From: Palsa-504 sp963839095 | GTDB taxonomy: Bacteria > Actinomycetota > Actinomycetes > Streptosporangiales > Streptosporangiaceae | Direction of reading: 5' to 3' | Length of the DNA stretch: 64,000 nucleotides | Assembly: GCA_963839095.1 (NCBI GenBank) | Contig: CAWIUF010000056.1 | Span: 124,001 to 188,000, forward strand | Part shown: one piece after another, positions 19,081-26,395 of the stretch | Position numbering within the stretch: the first letter of the stretch is position 1 | Layout of the letters: the number at the start of each line of letters is the position of its first letter | The notes under the pieces: generated by a model | Told to the model about the DNA's origin: nothing | Database searches by the model: none | What the model saw: the letters and a program-made list of their open reading frames with translations, nothing else | Made by a program: the position numbers and the translations under genes

Positions 19081-19371
19081 TCAGCTGCCGCGCGGGTCCT
19101 CGTGGTCGGCCGGGCCGGGTGCGGTGCCCAGCTCCTCAGCCAGGCCCGCGCCGCGCTCGTTCGCCGGGGCGCCGATATCCCAGGCCGAACCCTCGACGGC
19201 GGGCAGCCCGCCGATGATCGGGACGACCGAGCCGTCCTCGCCGACCGCCTGGCCGGTTTCCGTGAGGTACCCGGGATCCCCGGAGGTGTCCGGCTCCTGT
19301 TCCGGCACCGGGCCGGCTCCTCCTCGGGCCACGTTGAGCTGGTCGGGTCGCTGCCGGTCATATCGGCCATC
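19081..19371 (-). CDS. Small acidic hypothetical protein
   Basis: This is a protein of roughly 95 residues rich in Gly, Pro, Asp and Glu. Its second half reads ETGQAVGEDGSVVPIIGGLP and GSAWDIGAPANERG. The best start, an ATG at about 19371 with GAGGGAG upstream (MTGSDPTSSTWPEEEPA), is in a different frame from the C-terminal part, which is open from a GTG at 19386. One frameshift near 19315 would join them. It looks disordered, without membrane segments, and no family is recognised. The 230 bp before it (18849-19080) hold nothing I can identify. Confidence 0.45.
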   Translation of the reverse strand, partial: DGRYDRQRPDQLNVARGGAGPVPEQEPDTSGDPGYLTETGQAVGEDGSVVPIIGGLPAVEGSAWDIGAPANERGAGLAEELGTAPGPADHEDPRGS

Positions 19372-19463
19372 TCCCTCGTTGATCACCTTGACGGTCCGGC
19401 GCTGGCCGCCGACCGTCTCGCTGCCTTGTAAGACGGTTCCTGCTTCGTGACAGTATGGGGCCC

Positions 19464-20202
19464 ATGACTGCCGTCTTCGTCCACGGAGTGCCCGAGACCC
19501 CCGCCATCTGGGACGGCCTGCTCGCTGCGCTGGATCGCCCCGACACCGTAGCCCTGTCGCTCCCCGGGTTCGACAGCGCCCGCCCGGCCGGCTTCGGGGC
19601 GACGATGGACGAGTACGCCGCCTGGCTCGCGGCGCAGCTCGAGCGGATAGACGGGCCGGTCAACCTGGTCGGGCACGACTGGGGCGGCGGGTTCGTGGTG
19701 CGGCTGGTCTCGACCCGGCCCGAGCTGGTCCGGTCCTGGGTCACCGACGCCGCCGGCATCGGCGACGTCGAGTTCGAGTGGCACGACTTCGCCAAGATCT
19801 GGCAGACACCGCAGGCCGGCGAAGACTTCTGGGACCAGCAGCTGGCGGCGCCGCTGCCGGAGCGGGCCGGCGTCTTCCAGATGTTCGGGGTGCCCGAGGA
19901 GCCGGCCCTGGACCTGGGATCGCACATCAACCGCTCCATGGCGGACTGCATCCTGGACCTGTACCGTTCGGCCACCGAGGTCGGGAAGCAGTGGGGCCCG
20001 GACTTCGCGGCCATCCCCGCTCCCGGACTGGTGATCATCCCCGGTGAGGATCCCTTCCTGAACGCGGCCTCGGCCACCAGGGCCGCCGCCCGGGCCGGCG
20101 CCAGCGACGGCTGCCCTCGACGGGCTCGGCCACTGGTGGATGCTCCAGGACCCGGCCCGCGGGGCGGCCGTCCTGCGCGAGTTCTGGGCCACCCTGGCCT
20201 GA
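19464..20202 (+). CDS. Alpha/beta hydrolase, haloalkane dehalogenase-like, one apparent frameshift
   Basis: This is a hydrolase of about 245 residues. FVHGVPETPAIWD forms the oxyanion region and GHDWGGGF carries the nucleophile Asp72. The last 35 residues, with LDGLGHWWMLQDP, contain the catalytic His. They are in another frame and join the main frame if one base is removed near 20103. The stop is then TGA at 20200-20202. The ATG at 19464 follows a GGGG. It is one of two Asp-nucleophile hydrolases in this stretch, and the substrate is unknown. Confidence 0.8.
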
Positions 20203-20287
20203 TCTTGCCAGGACCGGGTCATGGCCGGGCATGCTGCTCGCGATGCGGCTGACCGATGAGGAAGTGGCGCCGGGGCCGTCTGTGTAA

Positions 20288-20416
20288 GTGACAGAACTGG
20301 TGCTGGGCGGCGGCACGCCGCTGTTCGGCAGCCTCGACGCGGCGATCGGCCTCGAGCGCACCCGGGTGGTGGTGACCCCGGCCGCGACGCACCTGACATT
20401 CCGGGTGGTGCGGTAA
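20288..20416 (+). pseudogene. C-terminal remnant of a RibD-C/dihydrofolate-reductase-like gene
   Basis: A 42-codon frame contains LVLGGGTPLF and LERTRVVVTPAATHLTFRV. These match the last strands of the RibD C-terminal/DHFR-like family, where GGGTPLF contacts cofactor. An in-frame TAA lies directly upstream and no N-terminal domain precedes it, so this is a decayed or deleted gene. Recognition rests on the motif pattern only. Confidence 0.6.
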
Positions 20417-20426
20417 TCCGCTGCTG

Positions 20427-21320
20427 CTAGGGCAGGCCCGCCCGGGGGATGTCGACGCGGGCGGCCACCAGGTTGGCCTCGCGGGCGTTCTTGCGCGCTT
20501 CCTCCTGGAAGTCGGGGGCAGTGCAGATGAACAAGGTGCGGCCGTCGGCGCCGCCGAGCATGCAGGCGAATACGCCGGTGCCGGGCTGGATTTCCTCGGC
20601 GATCTCGCCGCCCTGGCGCACCCGGATGACCCGGCCGTTGAGGCCGTCGGCGATCCACATCGCCCCGTCCGCGTCCAGGCAGCAGCCGTCGGGGGCGACG
20701 ACGACCTGGCCGAGCAGCTTCCCGAGCTCGCGGTCGCTCGGCAGTTCCCCGAACTTCGCCCAGGTGCGGCGGTTGGCCAGGGTGCCGTCGGCGGCGATGT
20801 CGAAGGCGGTGACGCGGTTGCCGAAGGTCTCGTCCACCAGCAGCGTGCCGTCGTCGGTGATCACGCTGCCGTTGGGGAACCACAGGTCGTCGGCCACCTG
20901 GGTGACGGTCCCGTCGGGATCGACCCGCAGCAGGCCGGCCGGGGTGAGGTCGGCCCCGCTCATGAGGTCGAACCCGAACTCGCCCACGAAAACCCGGCCC
21001 TGGGCGTCGACCACCATGTCGTTCAGGTGACCGCCGAGGTAGCCCGACAGGTCGGCGTGACAGGCGAGGGTGCCGTCGGTCTCGCGGCGCAGCAGGCGGC
21101 CGTCACGCATGGAGACGATCAGCAGGCGGCCGTCCGGGAGCCAGCCGAGACCCGAGGGCTGCTGGGGAACCTCGGCCTCGGTCCGGAGATCACTGCCGTC
21201 CTCAGCCGCCGAGTACACGCGGCCGGTATAGAAATCGGAGAACCAGATCCGCTGGTCATGCCAGCGCGGCCCCTCCAGGTACGACATGCCGGTGACGATG
21301 GTGCTGATCTCGCGGCTCAT
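20427..21320 (-). CDS. SMP-30/gluconolactonase family protein
   Basis: This 297-residue six-bladed propeller has the early metal-binding Glu in SYLEGPRWHDQRIWFSD. LNDMVVDAQGRVFVGEFGF carries the Asn-Asp pair, DDLWFPNGSVITDDGT follows, and LDADGAMWIADG supplies the last Asp. The family hydrolyses sugar lactones or similar esters with a divalent metal. The ATG at 21320 has AGGAGG upstream. It lies 26 bp downstream of the flavin monooxygenase gene on the same strand, so the two are probably one transcript. Together they may oxidise a substrate and open the resulting lactone or ester (inference). Confidence 0.88.
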   Translation of the reverse strand: MSREISTIVTGMSYLEGPRWHDQRIWFSDFYTGRVYSAAEDGSDLRTEAEVPQQPSGLGWLPDGRLLIVSMRDGRLLRRETDGTLACHADLSGYLGGHLNDMVVDAQGRVFVGEFGFDLMSGADLTPAGLLRVDPDGTVTQVADDLWFPNGSVITDDGTLLVDETFGNRVTAFDIAADGTLANRRTWAKFGELPSDRELGKLLGQVVVAPDGCCLDADGAMWIADGLNGRVIRVRQGGEIAEEIQPGTGVFACMLGGADGRTLFICTAPDFQEEARKNAREANLVAARVDIPRAGLP

Positions 21321-21346
21321 GCATCCTCCTAGACGGTGAAGGCGAC

Positions 21347-22336
21347 CTACCCGCGGGCCGCATCGAGGAAGCGCTCTAGCTCGGACCGGATATCGGGTCC
21401 GCACGGCTGGAAGACGACTTCGGTGACACCACGGGAACTGTAGCCCGCCAGGGTCCGCCGGAGCTGGTCCCGGGTCCCGCTCAGCGTGACGTCCCGGAGC
21501 GTGCTGCTGCCGCCGGCCCGCCAGCAGGCCTCGTCGGCGGCATTGAGCTTCACGCAGTGACCGGTGTGGACGGCGAGGTGGCGCTCGTTCTCCGGTGCCT
21601 GCTCGACGACCCGGAGCCACTCGTCCCCGTGCGGAAGAGCGCGCACGGCATCGGGGCCGCCGAACTCGTAGGCGCCGTGCAGCGACAGCGCCCAGCCCGG
21701 ACCAGCGGCCGAACGGGCGTGCGCGGAGTCGTCCGGCTCCCCCTCGTCGAGTACCGTGCCCCAGGCGAGAAATGCGGTCCACGAGTAGTCGGTCATGAAG
21801 TCCGGCATCGCCAGGGTGGCGAACAGGCCGTCGCCGAGTTCACCAGCGACCTTGTTGCCCTTGGGGCCGAGGGCGGCGATCAGGACCGGCACCTCGACCG
21901 GCCGGGCGGGCGCGTGCCCGTCCGGATGGATCATCCGCATGCGGGCGCCCTCCCACTCCACCACTTCGCCGCGGAGCAGGGCGCGGTACGCCCGGATGTA
22001 GGAGTCCATGAACGCCCAGGAGATGGCGGGGTAGCCCATTGCCCGGCGCCCGGTGAAGCCGGTCCCGAAGGAGACCGCGACGCGGCCCGGCGCGAGCGCG
22101 CACAGCGTGGCGGTAGCGGCGGCGTTGACCATCGGGTGGCGCAGGCTCGGCACCAGCACCCCGGGGCCCAAGCCGATGCGCTCGGTACGCTGCGCGGCGA
22201 GCGCCAGCGTCATCCAGACGTCGGGGCTCTGCTGGGGCGTGTCGTAGATCCAGGCCCGGTGATAGCCGAGCTGCTCGGCCAGCGCGATGTTGTCAGGAGA
22301 GTCCAGGGCGGTCGGGAACGCGCATGACACCTCCAT
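21347..22336 (-). CDS. LLM-class flavin/F420-dependent oxidoreductase
   Basis: This is a 329-residue luciferase-like monooxygenase TIM barrel. Recognisable stretches include ALAEQLGYHRAWIYDTP, RTERIGLGPGVLVPSLRHP, APGRVAVSFGTGFTGRRAMG and PVLIAALGPKGNKVAGELGDG, the last being the cofactor-phosphate loop. Actinobacterial members often use F420 or FMN. The ATG at 22336 has AGGAGG upstream. It heads an apparent two-gene operon with the SMP-30 gene and diverges from a TetR regulator across a clear operator. Confidence 0.88.
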   Translation of the reverse strand: MEVSCAFPTALDSPDNIALAEQLGYHRAWIYDTPQQSPDVWMTLALAAQRTERIGLGPGVLVPSLRHPMVNAAATATLCALAPGRVAVSFGTGFTGRRAMGYPAISWAFMDSYIRAYRALLRGEVVEWEGARMRMIHPDGHAPARPVEVPVLIAALGPKGNKVAGELGDGLFATLAMPDFMTDYSWTAFLAWGTVLDEGEPDDSAHARSAAGPGWALSLHGAYEFGGPDAVRALPHGDEWLRVVEQAPENERHLAVHTGHCVKLNAADEACWRAGGSSTLRDVTLSGTRDQLRRTLAGYSSRGVTEVVFQPCGPDIRSELERFLDAARG

Positions 22337-22345
22337 CGGTGCCTC

Positions 22346-22365
22346 CTAACTAAGCGCATAGTTAG
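22346..22365. promoter_or_regulatory. Inverted repeat, probable TetR operator
   Basis: CTAACTA at 22346-22352 and its exact complement TAGTTAG at 22359-22365 flank AGCGCA. The site lies just upstream of the monooxygenase start and faces the TetR gene. It is AT-rich against a GC-rich background. TetR proteins bind 15-20 bp palindromes of this kind in divergent promoters. Confidence 0.65.
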
Positions 22366-22481
22366 TTTGTTCTTCAAAAACCGTACGCTTGGTGGCACGG
22401 CGTCGGCAAGGTGCCGCACAGTTCGCCGGGGTACGGCGCGGACAGCGAAAGGCGGGACGGCGATGGGCGGCAGGTGTTCCG

Positions 22482-23154
22482 GTGCCCCGGTCCGGTAGCG
22501 AGCGCGCGCTCGCGCCCAGCCTGCCGGACAGGTCGGCGCAGCTCTGGGACGGCCAGCGGGGAGAAGTCGCCCGGAGCCTGCTGACAGCGGGCGTGCGCTG
22601 CTTCGCGTCGAGCGGCTTCCACGCCACCACGACCCGGGATATCACCGCTGCCATCGGCTTGTCGCCGGGTGCGCTGTACGTGCACTTCCCGTCGAAGGAG
22701 CACTTGCTGTTCGAGATCATCCGGACCGGGCACGTGCGGTCACTGGAAACCCTGCAGGAAGCGGACCCCGGCACGAGACGCGGTCGCGTACCTGAGATCG
22801 CTGGTCGCGCGGTTCGTCGCCTGGCACGCGCACCATCACGTCGCGGGCCGGGTCAGCCAGTACGAACTGGCCGCGCTGACGCCCGACCACTACGCGGAGA
22901 TACTGCAGCTGCGCAGGCAGTCCACGGATATCTTCCGCCGGGCCGTCATCGGCGGAATGGCCGCGGGAACCTTCACCGCCGTCGATGTGCACCGCGTCGT
23001 CCGCGCCATTCTCTCGCTGGGCGTCGACTTGGTCCGGTGGTACCGGACGGACGGGCCCGACTCACCCGAGCAACTCGGCGAGTTCTATGCCGACCTGGCC
23101 CTCGGCATGGTTACCAGTGCGGAAACCAGCGCTAGGTCCGGGCGGCGGGGGTGA
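22482..23154 (+). CDS. TetR family regulator, one apparent frameshift
   Basis: This is a repressor of about 223 residues. The N-terminal HTH reads VARSLLTAGVRCFASSGFHA, then TTTRDITAAIGLSPGALYVH, the classic TetR core. The ligand-binding part (AYLRSLVARFVAWHAHHHV onward) is in another frame, joined by dropping one C from the CCCC at about 22766-22769. The GTG at 22482 has AGG upstream. A GTG at 22389 is an alternative start. It should control the monooxygenase/SMP-30 operon through the palindrome at 22346. Its 3' end overlaps that of the roadblock gene by 23 bp. Confidence 0.8.
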
Positions 23155-23534
23155 GGATGTCGCCGACCGCCTCGGCCAGCAAGGTCATCTCGTAGGCGAC
23201 GAGGTCCAGGTCGCAGTCCGGTGCGGCGAGCACGGCCAGGCTGGAACCGCCGCTGACCGCCTTGACCACCATCAGGCCGCGTTCGGATCTCGATCAGGGC
23301 CTGGATCACCAGCCCGCCGTCGGACAGCCGGGCCGCGCTGTCCGCCAGGCCGGTCAGCCCGGAGGCAGTGGCGCACAGCTGCTCGGCATGCCCGGCCGGG
23401 ATGTCGTTCGACACCGCCACCGGCACCCCGCCGGACGATACGACGACCGCGTGCGCGACGTCCGTGACCCGCTCGGTGAAGTCGGTGACCAGCCAGTCCA
23501 GGCTGCGCTTCATCTCGCTGACGTCCTGCACCAT
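23132..23534 (-). CDS. Roadblock/LC7 domain protein, one apparent frameshift
   Basis: This is a roadblock-family protein of about 134 residues (MglB/RarB type), small dimeric regulators of MglA-like GTPases. It begins MVQDVSEMKRSLDWLVTDFT with VTDVAHAVVVSSGGVPVAVS. The second half (LMVVKAVSGGSSLAVLAAPD and DLVAYEMTLLAEAVGDIL) needs removal of one base near 23290. The ATG at 23534 has GGAGGGGAGC upstream. In actinomycetes these genes usually sit in conservons with a sensor kinase, DUF742 protein and GTPase. Here it stands alone, so its partner must be elsewhere. Confidence 0.8.
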
Positions 23535-23629
23535 CCGCTCCCCTCCTGGGGTCGCTGGGGCGCGGCCAGTCGTCACACTAACTGAACGGCAGGCGACGTA
23601 CGGGTCGTATCCCGATTTACCGGGAGAAG

Positions 23630-24540
23630 TCAGGCGGCGGACAGGACGCCGACGCGGCGGCCGGCGGTCAGGCGGCCCGGCGGAAGCGCCGACGTAGGAG
23701 CCGGAGGTGGGGGCGACGTCGGCGTAGTCGCGGCCGGTGGCGACGGTGACGTAGCCGCTGTCGGTGCGGCGGCCGTGACAGGGTCGAAGGCGACGGCCTC
23801 GGCGTGGCCGTCGCGCGGGCACGATCACCTCGACCCAGGCGTGGGTGCCGCCCTGGCCGAGCAGGTGGCCGGACACGTACCGGGCCGGCAGCCGAGCAGG
23901 CGGCACAGGGCCAGCATCACGTGCGCGGAGTCCTGGCAGACGCCCCGCCCGCAGGCCAGCGCCTCGGCCGCCGTGGTGCTCACCGAGGTGACGCCGTACT
24001 CGTAGGTGATCGCCGCGGACACGGCGGCGCAGATCCGCTCGGCGAGTTCCTCGGAGCCGGAGCTGGGCCGGCCCGGGCCGGGCTGGCCGGCGTCGGCGGC
24101 GATGTCCGCCGCCAGGGCGCGCAGCCGCTCGTCGGGGGCGGTGAGCCGGGTCGGCCGGAGCAGGCGCGGGCTGTGCAGGGCGGCGGCGGGGAGCACGGCG
24201 GGGCCGTCGTCGCGGACGCGCTCGAGCACCGCCGTCAGCCGGAACTCGATCGCCGCGGGCACGTGGTCGGCCTGCAGCCAGGCGACGACGTTCCCGGCCG
24301 CGTCACGGCGGACCCGGCGCCGCGCCTTCGCGCCGGTGACCTCGAGACGGTGCGCGCGCAGGTACTGGTTGCCGTGCCGGGCCGGCGGCACGATGACCAG
24401 CCGCTGCCGCAGCGACTCGACCGGCGCGTCGTACTCGTAGCGGAAGCTCTGCTCCAGGATGTAGCGGACCCGCCGGGCGGCGGCCAGGTCCAGCCCGCGG
24501 TGGTCGAGCACCGGGGCGTGCCGCCAGGATCCAGGTTCAC
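23630..24540 (-). CDS. Transglutaminase-like domain protein, several apparent frameshifts
   Basis: This is a bacterial transglutaminase/protease-fold protein of about 300 residues. The N-terminal domain contains LDHRGLDLAAARRVRYILEQ. The catalytic Cys is in CGRGVCQDSAHVMLALCR, and the His follows in QGGTHAWVEVIVP. The final strands read RTDSGYVTVATGRDYADV. Joining the frames needs about five one-base changes (near 24525, 23890, 23812, 23775 and 23665). The GTG at 24540 with GAGGAG is the likeliest start. It lies downstream of a second transglutaminase gene, separated by a tandem repeat. Peptide or amide hydrolysis is the usual activity. Confidence 0.7.
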
Positions 24541-24542
24541 GA

Positions 24543-24608
24543 GGTCTCCTCGGTCACGGGGTTCCTCGGTCACGGGGTCTCCTCGGTCACGGGTCTCCTC
24601 GGTCACGG
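24543..24608. repeat. Four tandem 16-17 bp repeats across a gene junction
   Basis: Units at 24543-24559, 24560-24575, 24576-24592 and 24593-24608 share the core CTCCTCGGTCACGG (one has TTCCTCGG). Read on the minus strand, each unit holds GTGA and a GAGG(A) ribosome-site sequence. The last unit includes the stop of the upstream transglutaminase (24603-24605). The array thus multiplies the stop/ribosome-site/start junction between two coupled genes. Confidence 0.85.
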
Positions 24609-25415
24609 GACCTCCTCGGCCTGGACCAGCATGGACTCGAGCTGCGGGCCGCCGAACGTGGTGGCCATCGCGACATCGGAGGCGTCCCGCCCCCGGCCGA
24701 TCAGGATACGGCCCTTGCGCGGCATGTTGTTGCGGGGATCGAAAGTCCACCACTGATCCCCGAGCCAGACCTCCATCCAGGCGGCGAAGTCCATCGGCGC
24801 CGGATCCGGCGGGACATCCATGTCGGGCAGGTAGCCGAACACGTACCGGGCCGGGATGTTCAGGGCCCGGCAGAACGAGATCGCGAGATGGGTGAAGTCG
24901 CGGCACACCCCGCGCCGGGACAGGTTGACGTCGGCCGCGCTGGACAGCGCGGTCGAGCTGCCGTACTGGAACGTCAGGTGGCCGTTCACGTAGTCGCAGA
25001 TGGCCTGCACCCGGCGATACCCAGGCGCCAGGCCGCCGAACCGGGACCAGGCCTCGTCGCCGAGCACGTCCGGCAGGCAGTACCGGCTCGGCAGGGTGTA
25101 GATCAAGGTGTCGTCGGGGAGGTCGTCCGGCGCGCGCTCCGGCGCATCGGGGTCCACCTCCTCGGTCCGGTCGGGTACCACGGCGAGGGCCTGGTACCGG
25201 AAGCTCGACCGGCCCGCGGGCAGCACCGTGCGCAGGCACGGGTTGCCGTAGAGGTCGGTGTAGCCGCGGATGGCCATGTCCGGCGCGGACGCCCACTGCC
25301 CGTCCTTGACCAGGACATGCGCCGATTCGGCGGGCGTCACCTGGAAGATCACCGGGGTGGGAATCGCGGCGGCGTAGGTGAAGTCGCATCCGACCTGAAT
25401 ACGGCGGGTTTCCAT
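24603..25415 (-). CDS. Transglutaminase-like cysteine peptidase family protein
   Basis: This intact 270-residue protein starts METRRIQVGCDFTYAAAIPT and has an N-terminal beta domain typical of bacterial transglutaminase-like proteins. The Cys is in SRRGVCRDFTHLAISFCRAL. The His position is taken by AAWMEVWLGDQWWTFDPRN, where the usual His in HAW is replaced by Ala-Ala-Trp. The Asp is in TFDPRN. The missing His may reduce or change activity. The ATG at 25415 has GGAG upstream. It is the first of two related genes on this strand and diverges from the membrane-protein gene at 25540. Confidence 0.82.
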   Translation of the reverse strand: METRRIQVGCDFTYAAAIPTPVIFQVTPAESAHVLVKDGQWASAPDMAIRGYTDLYGNPCLRTVLPAGRSSFRYQALAVVPDRTEEVDPDAPERAPDDLPDDTLIYTLPSRYCLPDVLGDEAWSRFGGLAPGYRRVQAICDYVNGHLTFQYGSSTALSSAADVNLSRRGVCRDFTHLAISFCRALNIPARYVFGYLPDMDVPPDPAPMDFAAWMEVWLGDQWWTFDPRNNMPRKGRILIGRGRDASDVAMATTFGGPQLESMLVQAEEVP

Positions 25416-25539
25416 ACTCCATGATGAGTCCCGGATGTTTCGGGGTGATTACGCCGGGCGGATCCGCTGAACGGGAGGTACCGCGGCCGCGTTCCCGGGA
25501 TGGGAGCGAGCGCACGGGCATCACCGCAGGAGAGGCAGG

Positions 25540-26395
25540 GTGAGGCGTCCGATGGCTGACAGTCTTGACCGGCTCACGGCTGCGGGCCGGCACACGCCGG
25601 CCAGAACAGCCACAGCGGCCGCAGCGGCCGGGGCGGGGCCAGTTGGGCGGGGCCAGCCTGGGCGGGCGCGGCCCGGGCTGGGCCGGCTGTCCGCGGCGGC
25701 CCTGGTCATGCTGGTGCTCCAGTACGGCCTGGGCATGATCCTGAACTTCTACGTCGAGGTCCCGGCGGGCGACGCGCACGCGGGCATCTTCACCGAGATC
25801 ACCACCGCCCCGCTGGCGCTGACCGCGCACGCGCTGCTCGGCGTCATCCTGATCGGGACCGCGATCCTGCTGGTCACCAGGGCCATCAACCTGCGGGAAC
25901 GGCTGCTCGCGGTGCTGGCGGCGGCCGGCCTGCTCGCCATCGGGGGCGCGTTCCTCGCCGGGGAAACCTTCGTGAAGAACGGCCAGGACAGCACGTCGTT
26001 CGCGATGGCCATGCTGACCGGGGCAGCCTTGCTGTGCTACATCGCCATCCTGACCCTGACCTCCGCCACCCGGCCGGTGCCCGAGCAGGAAACGCAACCG
26101 CTGCTCGCCCCCGTGCCCGCGGCCCGGCCCCGGGACGTGGCGGACTATCCGGACGACTGGGGCGTCGAGCCCGGCTGGGATGACGATCCGGACTGGGCCG
26201 GTCGCCTGCGCCAGGACGCGGATCCCGGCTGGCCGGGGCGTCCCGGCGGGACCGAGCGTCCGCACTGGCCGGAGCGCCCGCCCGTCCGCCCGCAGTACCG
26301 GGCAGGCCAGGCCCAGCACCGGCAGGCACCGCAACCGCAAGCAAGCACAGCACCGGCCAGCACCGGGGCCGCCCGACTGGTGGGAGCGCCCGTGA
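25540..26395 (+). CDS. Four-helix membrane protein with charged C-terminal tail
   Basis: This is an integral membrane protein of about 284 residues. Four hydrophobic helices lie between about residues 48 and 170, including LSAALVMLVLQYGLGMIL-like and ALTAHALLGVILIGTAILLV. A long cytoplasmic tail rich in Pro, Asp, Trp and Arg follows (WGVEPGWDDDPDWAG). One extra base near 26365 must be removed to reach the natural end DWWERP and TGA at 26393-26395. The gene then ends directly against the stop of the convergent decarboxylase. The start is GTG 25540 or ATG 25552. No family is assigned. Confidence 0.7.

Noticed and set aside
24543..24608. Possible CRISPR array
   Set aside because: The units are contiguous 16-17 bp copies without spacers and no cas genes are present. 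The same holds for the repeats at 39779 and 50112.
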